Origin: Pseudomonadota bacterium
Lineage (GTDB): Bacteria; Pseudomonadota; Gammaproteobacteria; Burkholderiales; Burkholderiaceae_B
NCBI GenBank assembly: GCA_023423975.1
Contig: JAFAEO010000001.1
Coordinates: forward strand, 186,001 to 250,000
Length of the DNA stretch: 64,000 nucleotides
Direction: 5' to 3'
Below the pieces are notes generated by a model. That model had not been told where the DNA came from and did no database searches. It saw nothing but the letters and a program-made list of their open reading frames with translations. Both the position numbers and the translations under genes were made by a program. How positions within the stretch are numbered: position 1 is the stretch's first letter; each line of letters starts with the position of its first letter. Below, one piece after another: positions 44,303-52,773 of the stretch.

Positions 44303-45632
44303 TGATCACCTCTCCGGTCGTGGCGATTTTCCATGGCTGAATCGCATTGTTATGATAAAAAGAGACCTTGCCGCGTGCTTCAATCAGCTGGTCAAGCGTT
44401 GGCTGTACATAGCCGGTTTCATCGACAGCCCGACTCATAATGACCTGTTCCTCGCCATTCCAGTCAAACAAAAAGCGAAATGCCGTAAGGGCTTTACTTA
44501 TAACCGGCTCCTGCAATGTAGCCGCCTTCCAGGTATTGCCGCCGTCTGTGGAAATATCAACGGCCGTGATTTTGCCGTGTCCGCTCCAGGCAATACCGCG
44601 AATCTCATGCGTTCCCTTGCGCGTGAGTTTATGCGTGCCCGACGGCTGGGTAATAAGAGATTTGCACTCCATCACAAATGAAAATTTGCGCGCACGCCCG
44701 TCAGCCATCAGGTCTGTATATTTGCCCGTTTCCTCTCGGGTGTACCCTGGCTGGTCGGTCACATGCAGCCGGCGCAGCCACTTGATGCTCATATTGCCTT
44801 CAAACCCGGGAACGAAAAGCCGGATCGGATAACCTTGTTCCGGCCGCAAGCGCTCGCCGTTCTGGCTATAGGCAACCAGCACGTCGTCCAGACATTTTTC
44901 AATTGGAATACTGCGCGTCATGGCCGCACCGTCCGCGCCCTCGGCGACGATCCATTTCGCTTCTTTTTTCAGGCCCGCGTGTTCCAACAGCGTTTTCAAG
45001 GGCACCCCCGTCCACTGCGCGCAGCTGACTAGTCCTGCGACCTCGGCGGCAGTCTTTCCGTAAGGTGGTAAAAAGGACGGATTGCCTGAGCACTCCAGAA
45101 AATAAATGGGCGAAACACAGGGAAATTGCCTGATCTCATCCATCGTAAAGACCAAAGGTCGTTCAACCAGCCCGTGTAGCATCAGGCGATGTTCCGCGGG
45201 ATCTATCTGCGGAACGCCGGCATGATGGCGTTCATAAAACAGGCCATTGGGTGTAATCGTGCCATCGAGTTCCTGCAACGGCGTTGTGCTGTAGGCGGAC
45301 ATCGGCTCTTTGAGGCCGGGGTACATATTTCTGATCGCCTTTTTTTCAAAGGTAGATGGCTTGCCATAAGGGCTTGCCGTCGGGCTGCCCAGGGAGCGGG
45401 TCCACTTGGGAATATTCGGCGGCAGATTGGCCGCAGCATCAGCCGCTGTCTCTTTGGCCGCGTCGGCAGCAAGCGCTTCACGCGCCACGCCAGCCGTAGC
45501 CACCGCCGTCACCACAGCGCTGCTGTGCAAAAGAAAATTACGTCGGCCGGCCCGTGTCCCCGCAGGCACAGACTTGACCTGCAAGGTCGCAGGCCCGGCA
45601 GCGGCCGGTGTTGATGCATCATTTTCGTTCAT
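44289..45632 (-). CDS. soxC: Sulfite dehydrogenase molybdopterin subunit (SoxC/SorA-like)
   Basis: A 447-residue enzyme counted from the ATG with GGGGAG upstream. The Tat-type signal RAGRRNFLLHSSAVVTAVA has the twin Arg at 30-31. The molybdenum-ligating Cys181 lies in YFLECSGNPSF, followed by SCAQWTGVPLKTLLE, VFVPGFEGNMS-type residues (FVPGFEGNMSIKWLRRL) and a C-terminal Ig-like dimerisation domain with VDISTDGGNTW. It would oxidise sulfite, or a sulfane group in SoxCD, and pass electrons to the adjacent cytochrome. No soxXYZAB genes are nearby, so sulfite is the likelier substrate. A TetR gene is divergent. Confidence 0.9.
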   Translation of the reverse strand: MNENDASTPAAAGPATLQVKSVPAGTRAGRRNFLLHSSAVVTAVATAGVAREALAADAAKETAADAAANLPPNIPKWTRSLGSPTASPYGKPSTFEKKAIRNMYPGLKEPMSAYSTTPLQELDGTITPNGLFYERHHAGVPQIDPAEHRLMLHGLVERPLVFTMDEIRQFPCVSPIYFLECSGNPSFLPPYGKTAAEVAGLVSCAQWTGVPLKTLLEHAGLKKEAKWIVAEGADGAAMTRSIPIEKCLDDVLVAYSQNGERLRPEQGYPIRLFVPGFEGNMSIKWLRRLHVTDQPGYTREETGKYTDLMADGRARKFSFVMECKSLITQPSGTHKLTRKGTHEIRGIAWSGHGKITAVDISTDGGNTWKAATLQEPVISKALTAFRFLFDWNGEEQVIMSRAVDETGYVQPTLDQLIEARGKVSFYHNNAIQPWKIATTGEVINGRV

Positions 45633-45674
45633 ATTATCTCCCCACATTGCCCATGTCATAAAACACACCGACCG

Positions 45675-45684
45675 ACCGATCGGT
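45675..45684. promoter_or_regulatory. TetR-type palindrome ACCGATCGGT between soxC and tetR
   Basis: ACCGATCGGT is a perfect palindrome and is preceded by two more ACCG units (ACCGACCGACCGATCGGT at 45667-45684). TetR proteins of this sort often bind ACCGACCGGTCGGT-like sites. It lies between the divergent soxC (45632) and tetR (45771) starts. Confidence 0.55.
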
Positions 45685-45770
45685 TTTATGCATGATAACG
45701 ATATCTACATTGCTTGGCAAGCGCAACTTACTGCTAAAATTGGCTCATTAACATCACATGACACGCCACC

Positions 45771-46370
45771 ATGGCAATAACCGAAGTCATCGCTGCGGAC
45801 CTGTCCGGGCAAACCCTGCAGCAACGCATCCTGAGAACAGCGGCGCAACTTTTCGCCGCCCACGGTTTTCATGCCGTTGGCATGCAGACGCTGTGCGAGG
45901 CACTGCAAATCAGTCGCGGCGCGTTTTACCATCACTTCCGCAGCAAGGACGACGTCCTGGACGATATCTGCACTCGTTATATGACAGAGTTGGTGCACAA
46001 GGGCCAGCAAACATTAAAGGATGAAGCAGATCCCGAGCGTTGTCTGCAGCGCCTCGGACAGGATCTGCTGCAGGTCATTGCAGCAAACCTTCCGGAGCTG
46101 ACAGTATGCTTTCGCGAAATACAAAGCCTGGGCAGCGAGCGCCGCCAAAAGGTCATCGACCTGCACCGCAAATACGAATCGCTCTGGAAGGAAACAGTTG
46201 AGCGCGGCGCACAGGCAGGCGTGCTGCTGCCCTACTCGCGCGTGCGCATGAAAGCGGTGCTGGGCATGTATTATTACAGTTATATCTGGCTCAATCCCGC
46301 AAGGGCCGATGAGCTGGCCGGCGCAATCACGTCATTCAACGACATCGCGTTAAAAGGCCTGCGAAAATAA
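45771..46370 (+). CDS. TetR-family transcriptional regulator
   Basis: A 199-residue TetR protein. HTH region: QQRILRTAAQLFAAHGFHAVG, then LQISRGAFYHHFRSKDDVLDDI. The C-terminal domain has TVCFREIQSLGSERRQKVI and MYYYSYIWLNPARADELAGAI. This domain type resembles KstR2-like regulators that bind acyl-CoA thioesters, so its presence beside a sulfite dehydrogenase is unusual. It is divergent from soxC, with an ACCGATCGGT palindrome between them. Confidence 0.9.
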   Translation: MAITEVIAADLSGQTLQQRILRTAAQLFAAHGFHAVGMQTLCEALQISRGAFYHHFRSKDDVLDDICTRYMTELVHKGQQTLKDEADPERCLQRLGQDLLQVIAANLPELTVCFREIQSLGSERRQKVIDLHRKYESLWKETVERGAQAGVLLPYSRVRMKAVLGMYYYSYIWLNPARADELAGAITSFNDIALKGLRK

Positions 46371-46642
46371 TCGGGCCATACATCCCGGGCACAATCCCTT
46401 TAAGGCACCGATTGCCTGGCCAGAATATGAGATGCACCTGACCGGTCCGTACACGGTAAGCAGATTAAGGTCAGCAATCATCATCGCTACATCTGATCTG
46501 CAAATATTTTGGTCGCGGTTTATTCGACCAGGATAAACTGCAGTCACCTGCACGACATTCGCTTTTACTATACTGAGCGTATAGTTCCTACCCGGCAAGC
46601 ATTCGCCAGCCGGTTCATTTACCAATGACAGGAGTTTTTTGC

Positions 46643-47242
46643 ATGACGAAGATACTCGTACTTTACTACTCCATGTATGGTCATATCGAGACCATGGCAA
46701 ACAGCGTTGCAGACGGCGCCCGCCTGGTACAGGGCACCGAAGTTACTGTCAAGCGCGTCCCCGAAACGATGAGTGAAGAAGCCTTTCGCAATGCGGGCGG
46801 CAAAGCTGAACAGGACGCGCCCGTCGCGTCTGTCCAGGAACTTGCCGACTATGACGCCATCATTATTGGTACGCCAACCCGATTCGGCAACATGGCAGGC
46901 CAGATGCGTACATTCCTGGATCAAACCGGCGGGCTGTGGGCAAAAGGTGCTCTTGCCGGAAAAATTGCAAGTGTCTTTACCTCTACCGGCACCGGCGGCG
47001 GCCAGGAAATGACCATTACCTCTACCTGGACGACCCTTGCCCACCATGGCATGATTATCGTGCCTATTGGGTATACGAACCCAGCCCTGTTCGACATATC
47101 GCAAGTTGGTGGCGGGACTCCTTATGGCGCCTCAACCATTGCCGGCGGCGATGGCTCACGCCAGCCCGATGAGCGAGAGCTTGGCATCGCCAAGCATCAA
47201 GGAGAGCATGTCGCCAGTATTGCCGTTAAATTGAAAGGCTGA
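46643..47242 (+). CDS. wrbA: NAD(P)H:quinone oxidoreductase WrbA
   Basis: A 199-residue flavoprotein. The FMN site reads ILVLYYSMYGHIETMANSV, then IIGTPTRFGNMAGQMRTFLDQTGGLW and TSTGTGGGQEMTI, with the C-terminal GGTPYGASTIAGGDGSR, all signatures of WrbA. It reduces quinones by two electrons and protects against redox cycling. Start ATG at 46643 with GACAGGAG upstream. It has its own 270-bp upstream region in which no other gene is seen. Confidence 0.96.
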   Translation: MTKILVLYYSMYGHIETMANSVADGARLVQGTEVTVKRVPETMSEEAFRNAGGKAEQDAPVASVQELADYDAIIIGTPTRFGNMAGQMRTFLDQTGGLWAKGALAGKIASVFTSTGTGGGQEMTITSTWTTLAHHGMIIVPIGYTNPALFDISQVGGGTPYGASTIAGGDGSRQPDERELGIAKHQGEHVASIAVKLKG

Positions 47243-47560
47243 TTCAGTTACACCTTTTTTTTAGCGGCATCCCGAAAATGCGGCAGCAGACCCGGCATCG
47301 ACGCCGAGTTTGCTGTCAGCATTACAAGTGTGATGTGCTGTGTTGTCACCAATAAATGCGCATAACGAAAACCCGATGCCAGGGCGTCCAATCACATCCT
47401 CCACCGCTTGCCTTACGACGTTGTGCGTTCCGAACATCACAAGTGCAAGCCTCCATCCAGCATTGGCCGGTGGACACACAGACAAACTCAGTGGACTAAA
47501 ATCGCTGCAACTGGTACGGTAATGGCTCGTATGATCAAAACATATAAGAGACAGACAAGT
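47243..47560. other. 318-bp intergenic region between wrbA and the cysteine dioxygenase gene
   Basis: A T-run directly after wrbA (about 47263-47270) is not preceded by a clear hairpin. Two in-frame ATG codons at 47522 and 47531 precede the chosen dioxygenase start. No further gene is seen. Confidence 0.45.
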
Positions 47561-48163
47561 ATGCAAACCCCTAATCTGAGCCGCTTGCGCGACTTTATCA
47601 CCGATGTCACAAAACTGCTGGACAATCATAAGGATAACCAGCGTCCGCCCCAAGGTGTTCAATCTCTTCTGGCCGATCTGATCGCGCACGACGATTGGCT
47701 GCCGGAATACTGCGCAGTACCGGACCCCAATCGGTATCAGCAGTTTCTGCTGCATTGCGACCCGTTGGAACGTTTTTCTCTGGTCAGCTTTGTATGGGGC
47801 CCCGGGCAACAGACACCGGTTCACGACCATATGGTCTGGGGGTTTATCGGTATGCTTCGCGGATCGGAACTAAGCCAGCGCTATCGCACCAATCCGGACG
47901 GATCAGTGGCCCCTGTTGGCGAAGCTGATCGCCTGGACCCCGGTATGGTCGAAGCCCTGCTGCCGGCCGAAGGCGATGTTCATCAGGTCTTCAACGCTTT
48001 TGAGGATAAGCCCTCCATCAGCATTCATCTTTATGGCGGCAATATCGGTGCGGTCAGCAGACACGTGTTTGACCTTGCCAGTGGCAAACCCAAAACGTTC
48101 ATATCAGGCTACTCGTCGTCTGTCATTCCCAATGTATGGGATCGCTCGGCAAATGCATCCTGA
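47561..48163 (+). CDS. Cysteine dioxygenase type I family protein
   Basis: A 200-residue cupin; ATG at 47561 is chosen because upstream ATGs (47522, 47531) would add a basic, unmatched tail. Iron ligands are in TPVHDHMVWGFIGMLRG and the third His in AEGDVHQVFNAF, followed by SISIHLYGGNIG. In the bacterial type the position that forms the Cys-Tyr crosslink in mammals is Gly, as here. It oxidises cysteine or a related thiol acid to the sulfinate. The sulfinate ends as sulfite, which the SoxCD-like enzyme 2 kb upstream could oxidise. Confidence 0.9.
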   Translation: MQTPNLSRLRDFITDVTKLLDNHKDNQRPPQGVQSLLADLIAHDDWLPEYCAVPDPNRYQQFLLHCDPLERFSLVSFVWGPGQQTPVHDHMVWGFIGMLRGSELSQRYRTNPDGSVAPVGEADRLDPGMVEALLPAEGDVHQVFNAFEDKPSISIHLYGGNIGAVSRHVFDLASGKPKTFISGYSSSVIPNVWDRSANAS

Positions 48164-48202
48164 TACTTGATTTCGGGCAGCCAAAGGCAAATTTCTCGCA
48201 AA

Positions 48203-49012
48203 TCAGGTACGCGCCTTGCGTACCGCTTGCGCCAGTTCACTGCAAAGCCCCAGCACACTAGTGCGGGCCTGCTCACCATTTTTTGCCTCTGCAATTTTTT
48301 GCACCAGCGCCGAGCCGACCACAACACCATCGGCCACCCGGGCAATATTGGCTGCCTGTTCCGGCGTACGAATCCCGAACCCGACACTGACCGGCAGATC
48401 GGTATGTCTGCGAATCCGTGTGACCGCTTGCTGAACATGCTCGATGGTCGCTGAGCCGGCGCCGGTGGTGCCCGCAACAGAAACGTAATAGACAAAGCCG
48501 CCAGCATTGCCCAGGATCTGCTGCAAACGCGCGTCATCGCTGGTCGGCGTGGTCAGGCGTACAAAATCAATGCCGGCAGCCTGCGCCGGAAGACAAAGAT
48601 CACGATCGTGTTCCGCCGGCAGGTCCACTACAATCAGCCCGTCCACCCCCGCTTTGCCTGCATCGGCAATAAACCGATCCACGCCATAGCGATGAATAGG
48701 GTTGAAATACCCCATCAGCACAATCGGTGTTTCGTTGTCGCGTTGCCGAAACTCGCCGATCATTTTCAGGGTGGCGGCCACATTCTGACCCTGGGCCAGT
48801 GCACGCAGGCTGGACAGTTGAATAGCCGGGCCGTCCGCCATGGGATCGGTAAACGGCATGCCAAGTTCGATAATATCGGCGCCCGCTTGCGGCAATCCGT
48901 TAAGAATGGCAGCGGCGGTGTCATAGTCTGGATCACCGGCAGTCAAAAATGTGACCAGGGCTGCGCGATTCTCGTTCTTCAGTTGTGCAAAACGCTGTTG
49001 CAGGCGGCTCAT
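48203..49012 (-). CDS. trpA: Tryptophan synthase alpha subunit
   Basis: A 269-residue (beta/alpha)8 enzyme. The catalytic Glu and Asp regions are IIELGMPFTDPMADGPAIQ and GVDGLIVVDLPAEH; the phosphate site is VSVGFGIRTPEQAA. It cleaves indole-3-glycerol phosphate to indole and glyceraldehyde 3-phosphate, passing indole to TrpB. Its ATG overlaps the trpB stop by 4 bp. The divergent trpI gene suggests activation by indoleglycerol phosphate. Confidence 0.97.
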   Translation of the reverse strand: MSRLQQRFAQLKNENRAALVTFLTAGDPDYDTAAAILNGLPQAGADIIELGMPFTDPMADGPAIQLSSLRALAQGQNVAATLKMIGEFRQRDNETPIVLMGYFNPIHRYGVDRFIADAGKAGVDGLIVVDLPAEHDRDLCLPAQAAGIDFVRLTTPTSDDARLQQILGNAGGFVYYVSVAGTTGAGSATIEHVQQAVTRIRRHTDLPVSVGFGIRTPEQAANIARVADGVVVGSALVQKIAEAKNGEQARTSVLGLCSELAQAVRKART

Positions 49013-50220
49013 GCTTGTTGCTCCTTCTCTTTGCTATGTTGCATCACAGTTTGCATATCCTTATCTCCGCGCCCGGACAGGTTCACGACCATCAGGTGAT
49101 CCCTGGGCAGAGAAGGCGCCTGTTTGAACGCTTCGGCCAATGCATGAGCGCTTTCCAGCGCAGGAATAATCCCTTCCAGGCGGCAGCATTGATGCAGGGC
49201 GTCAAGCGCTTCTTCATCCGTAATCGCCGTATACTGCACCCGGCCAATACTGTGCAGCCAGGCATGCTCGGGACCAATGCCCGGGTAATCCAGACCGGCA
49301 GAGATCGAATGCGCATCAATAATCTGCCCGTCATCATCCTGCAGCAAAAACGTGCGATTGCCGTGCAATACGCCGGGCACGCCCCCATTCAGGCTCGCTG
49401 CATGCTTGCCACTTTCAATACCATGGCCGGCTGCTTCCACGCCGATAATCTTCACATCCTTGTCATCCAGGAAGTCATGGAACAGGCCAATGGCGTTGGA
49501 CCCGCCCCCTACGCAGGCGACAAGTGAGTCGGGCAGGCGGCCTTCCTGAGCCAGCATCTGCTCGCGGGTTTCTCGACCGATCACTGCCTGGAAATCCCGG
49601 ACCATCGTTGGATAAGGATGAGGACCGGCCACCGTGCCGATCAGATAATAGGTGGTATCGACGTTGGTAACCCAATCACGCAATGCCTCGTTCATGGCGT
49701 CCTTTAACGTGCCGGTGCCTGCCATGACTGGCAACACCTGCGCCCCCAGTAATTTCATACGAAATACGTTGGCCTGCTGGCGATCAATATCTGTGCTGCC
49801 CATGTAAATAACACATTGCAAGCCAAAGCGGGCTGCCACAGTGGCTGTTGCGACCCCGTGCATCCCGGCGCCAGTCTCGGCAATAATTCTTTTCTTGCCC
49901 ATGCGTCGCGCCAGCAGAATCTGGCCGATACAGTTATTGATTTTGTGGGCGCCGGTATGATTGAGCTCTTCGCGTTTTAGATAAATTTTCGCCCCGCCCA
50001 GATGTTCGGTCAGCCGCTCGGCATAATAGAGTGGGCTGGGCCGTCCCACATAATCACGCTGGAAATAGGCCAATTCCTTTTGAAAGCTTTCATCGGTCTT
50101 GGCTTTTTCATATTCGGCGGCCAATTCGTGAATCAACGGCATCAACGTCTCGGCAACGTATTGTCCGCCAAAATCGCCGAACATCCCTGTCGCGCCTGTA
50201 TCTTTATTCAGTGAAACCAT
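49009..50220 (-). CDS. trpB: Tryptophan synthase beta subunit
   Basis: A 403-residue PLP enzyme from the ATG (MVSLNKDTGATGMFGDFGGQ) with AGGAG somewhat far upstream; starts at 50241 or 50280 are possible alternatives. The PLP lysine is in LNHTGAHKINNCIGQ, the phosphate-binding loop in CVGGGSNAIG, and GAGMHGVATATVAARFG is also diagnostic. It condenses indole with serine. The sequence is very close to my memory of Pseudomonas TrpB throughout and, with trpA and trpI, copies the Pseudomonas gene order. Confidence 0.96.
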   Translation of the reverse strand: MVSLNKDTGATGMFGDFGGQYVAETLMPLIHELAAEYEKAKTDESFQKELAYFQRDYVGRPSPLYYAERLTEHLGGAKIYLKREELNHTGAHKINNCIGQILLARRMGKKRIIAETGAGMHGVATATVAARFGLQCVIYMGSTDIDRQQANVFRMKLLGAQVLPVMAGTGTLKDAMNEALRDWVTNVDTTYYLIGTVAGPHPYPTMVRDFQAVIGRETREQMLAQEGRLPDSLVACVGGGSNAIGLFHDFLDDKDVKIIGVEAAGHGIESGKHAASLNGGVPGVLHGNRTFLLQDDDGQIIDAHSISAGLDYPGIGPEHAWLHSIGRVQYTAITDEEALDALHQCCRLEGIIPALESAHALAEAFKQAPSLPRDHLMVVNLSGRGDKDMQTVMQHSKEKEQQA

Positions 50221-50356
50221 GGGTGTCCATTCTCCTGTCATGCGCTTTCCGCCTGTATGGATCGGAAAGTCTGTTTTCATGGATACAGCATAAGCCAGCG
50301 ATCATTATAAAAAAAGCGATAAAATAACCCAAACATGTCAGATAAACTCACATATT

Positions 50357-51262
50357 ATGTCCAGAGACCTCCCTCCCCTGAACGCCTTGCTTGCATTTGA
50401 AGCCGCGGCGCGCCTGCTCAGCGTGAGCAAAGCAGGAAATGAGCTGCACGTTACTCACGGGGCAGTCAGCCGGCAGATTCGCGTGCTGGAGTCGTCCCTT
50501 GGCATCGCCCTCATTGAAAAAGACGGACGTGGTATAAAACTCACAGATTCCGGTGTATTGCTGCGCGATGCCAGTGCTGCGGCCTTTGATCGGGTACGCA
50601 GCGCCTGCGCCGATATTCGTCATCGCAGTGATAATCAGCCGTTCGTACTTGCCTGTCCCGGCAGCCTGTTAGCGCGCTGGTTCATCCCCAGGCTGGATAA
50701 GCTCAACCAGGACCTGCCGCAATTGCGATTGCAATTGACCGCGGGGGAAGGAGAGCTGGATCCGCGCAGTCCCAACGTGGATGCAACCCTTTGCTTTGCC
50801 ACCCCTCCGTGGCCCGATGACATGTTCGTATATGACCTGGGCGCGGAACATATCGGCGCCGTGATCAGTCCCAGATCCGTCAACTATGCCCGTCTGGTGG
50901 ATGCTCCGATCAGCGCGCTATTGCACGAGCAGCTTATGTATCCGGCGTCTCGCCTGCAGGCCTGGTCACAATGGGCGCAGGCAAACCAATTGCCAGTGGA
51001 CAAGCTGCAATTGGGTACCGCTTTTGAGCATCTTTATTATCTTCTGGAAGCAGCCACGGCAGGCCTGGGCGTAGCCATTGCCCCCAAACAGGTTGTCGCC
51101 GACGACCTGGCCGCCCGGCGGCTGGAGGCACCCTGGGGCTTTGTGCAAACCAGCGCCCGCTTATGTCTTTGGGTGCCGCGCGCCCGTGCGAATCAGCGTT
51201 CATCCTTGTTGGCAGACTGGCTGAGCACTGCGCTGGATGTCGCAGGCCAGTCCAAATCCTAG
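50357..51262 (+). CDS. trpI: LysR-family regulator TrpI-like
   Basis: A 301-residue LTTR opening MSRDLPPLNALLAFEAAARL and ELHVTHGAVSRQIRVLESSLG, nearly identical in layout to Pseudomonas TrpI, with FEHLYYLLEAATAGLGVAIAP and LAAGRL-like ARRLEAPWGF near the end. TrpI activates trpBA when indole-3-glycerol phosphate accumulates. It is divergent from trpB with a gap of 76 to 136 bp depending on the trpB start, the expected location for its two binding sites. Confidence 0.9.
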   Translation: MSRDLPPLNALLAFEAAARLLSVSKAGNELHVTHGAVSRQIRVLESSLGIALIEKDGRGIKLTDSGVLLRDASAAAFDRVRSACADIRHRSDNQPFVLACPGSLLARWFIPRLDKLNQDLPQLRLQLTAGEGELDPRSPNVDATLCFATPPWPDDMFVYDLGAEHIGAVISPRSVNYARLVDAPISALLHEQLMYPASRLQAWSQWAQANQLPVDKLQLGTAFEHLYYLLEAATAGLGVAIAPKQVVADDLAARRLEAPWGFVQTSARLCLWVPRARANQRSSLLADWLSTALDVAGQSKS

Positions 51263-51497
51263 TATTTATGCATTTGTGATTAATCTGCTGCTCCCCTAAA
51301 ATACAGGTGGAGCTTGCCGTTCGTGCCACGTCCTGCGGCTGTACCTGCTTGCACCCCGCTTATAATCCATACACCAGCCCGACATTGCATCCACATCAAC
51401 GTGGAGCGATTCGGGCGGTGTTTAGATAATCAGTCTGGCTTGCATGATCTCATCAACGGTCATGCCGCTACCTGCCAATTGAGCCAATAGGACAACC

Positions 51498-51866
51498 ATG
51501 ATTTATCGCGTGCTTGCAGATCTGGTTCTGGTTGCGCATTTTGCCTTTATTCTGTTTGCCATCTTTGGCGGGCTGCTTGTTTTGCTGCGCTTTCACATCA
51601 TCTGGCTGCATGTACCCGCACTTGTCTGGGGCGCCGGCATTATCGGAGTGGGCGCCATCTGCCCGTTAACGCCGCTGGAAAACACATTGCGGGACATGGC
51701 TGGACAACAAGCCTATATCGGCGGTTTTCTGGAGCACTATCTGTTATTGGCCATCTACCCACCCGGGCTTACCCGTGAGGTACAGATCCTGCTGGCGGCT
51801 GGTCTGGTTATTCTGAATGTCATTATTTACATTCTGGTATGGCGCCGTTACGGCAGAAAAAAATAA
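51498..51866 (+). CDS. DUF2784 family membrane protein
   Basis: A 122-residue protein with three likely helices: LADLVLVAHFAFILFAIFGGLL, WLHVPALVWGAGIIGVGAI and LLAAGLVILNVIIYILVW. The CPLTPLENTLR motif after the second helix and GFLEHYLLLAIYPPGLT are diagnostic of DUF2784. No function is known for the family. A small GC stem-loop follows the stop at 51869-51884. Confidence 0.85.
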   Translation: MIYRVLADLVLVAHFAFILFAIFGGLLVLLRFHIIWLHVPALVWGAGIIGVGAICPLTPLENTLRDMAGQQAYIGGFLEHYLLLAIYPPGLTREVQILLAAGLVILNVIIYILVWRRYGRKK

Positions 51867-51868
51867 GC

Positions 51869-51884
51869 AGCACCCTCGGGTGCT
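51869..51884. terminator. Short GC hairpin after the DUF2784 gene
   Basis: AGCACCC/GGGTGCT arms (51869-51875, 51878-51884) immediately follow the DUF2784 stop codon. There is no strong U-run, so it is only a possible terminator. Confidence 0.35.
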
Positions 51885-52039
51885 CCGTTCACTTTACCGA
51901 CACCAGTTCAGACCGGACACCAGAGTCCCTCCATTGCAATTGGGCGAAAGGATGGGGGGCGCCCGCTCAGCCGTAAATGGCGGTGATTGCCGGTACTGGC
52001 CATTGCGCAATGCAGGGCCAGCGTCGGCCGTACCGTGTC

Positions 52040-52687
52040 TTACTTGCCGGATATCATCTTGGCGTGGCTGGTCATCAGGTTCCGATAGTCGGGAATATGG
52101 TTGGAGAACAGTGTTCCCAGACCTTCAATATCATTGCGCCAATCGCGGTGCAGCTCGGCTGCCAGCCCGAACCATGTCATGAGCTGCACGCCCGCTGCCG
52201 ACATGCGATCCCATGCGCAGTGGCGCGTGATCTCATTGAATGTGCCCGAAGCGTCTGTTACCACAAACACGTCATATCCCGCCTCTATGGCTGACAAGGC
52301 AGGAAACGCTACGCACACTTCGGTTACCACCCCTGCAATAATCAGCTGCTTTTTGCCGGTCGCTTCAATTGCTTTGACGAAATCTTCGTTGTCCCAGGCA
52401 TTGATCTGGCCCGGGCGCGCGATATAAGGCGCATCGGGAAAAGCCTGTTTCAACTCGGGCACCAGGGGGCCATTGGGGCCTTCCTCAAAACTGGTCGTAA
52501 GAATGGTTGGCAGCTTGAAATAGTTGGCCAGATCGGCCAGGGCCAGCACGTTGTTTTTGAATTTGTCCGGATCAATATCCCGCACCAGGGAAAGCAGGCC
52601 AGTCTGGTGATCAACCAGCAGAACTGCAGCCTGGTCCTTGTCCAGACGTTTATATGGCGTTGTTGATTTAATGGATGAAGTGCTCAT
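52040..52687 (-). CDS. Isochorismatase-like cysteine hydrolase, YcaC type
   Basis: A 215-residue hydrolase of the YcaC group. The catalytic triad positions are Asp in AVLLVDHQTGLLS, Lys in the second strand region and Cys in IIAGVVTEVCVAFPALSA, followed by DVFVVTDASGTFNE. Substrate of YcaC-type enzymes is unknown. It is 86 bp downstream of the pirin gene, in the same direction, and the pair is probably one operon under the divergent LysR at 53759. Confidence 0.9.
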   Translation of the reverse strand: MSTSSIKSTTPYKRLDKDQAAVLLVDHQTGLLSLVRDIDPDKFKNNVLALADLANYFKLPTILTTSFEEGPNGPLVPELKQAFPDAPYIARPGQINAWDNEDFVKAIEATGKKQLIIAGVVTEVCVAFPALSAIEAGYDVFVVTDASGTFNEITRHCAWDRMSAAGVQLMTWFGLAAELHRDWRNDIEGLGTLFSNHIPDYRNLMTSHAKMISGK

Positions 52688-52773
52688 TGTTCATGCTCCT
52701 GGATAATTAAGATACTGCAACACTATGTTGTGCGATGGGCTGGATGCCCATCGCGTTAAAAACAGCGCGACTG

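Noticed and set aside
47255..47275. T-run after wrbA as a terminator
   Set aside because: No convincing GC-rich inverted repeat precedes the T-run.
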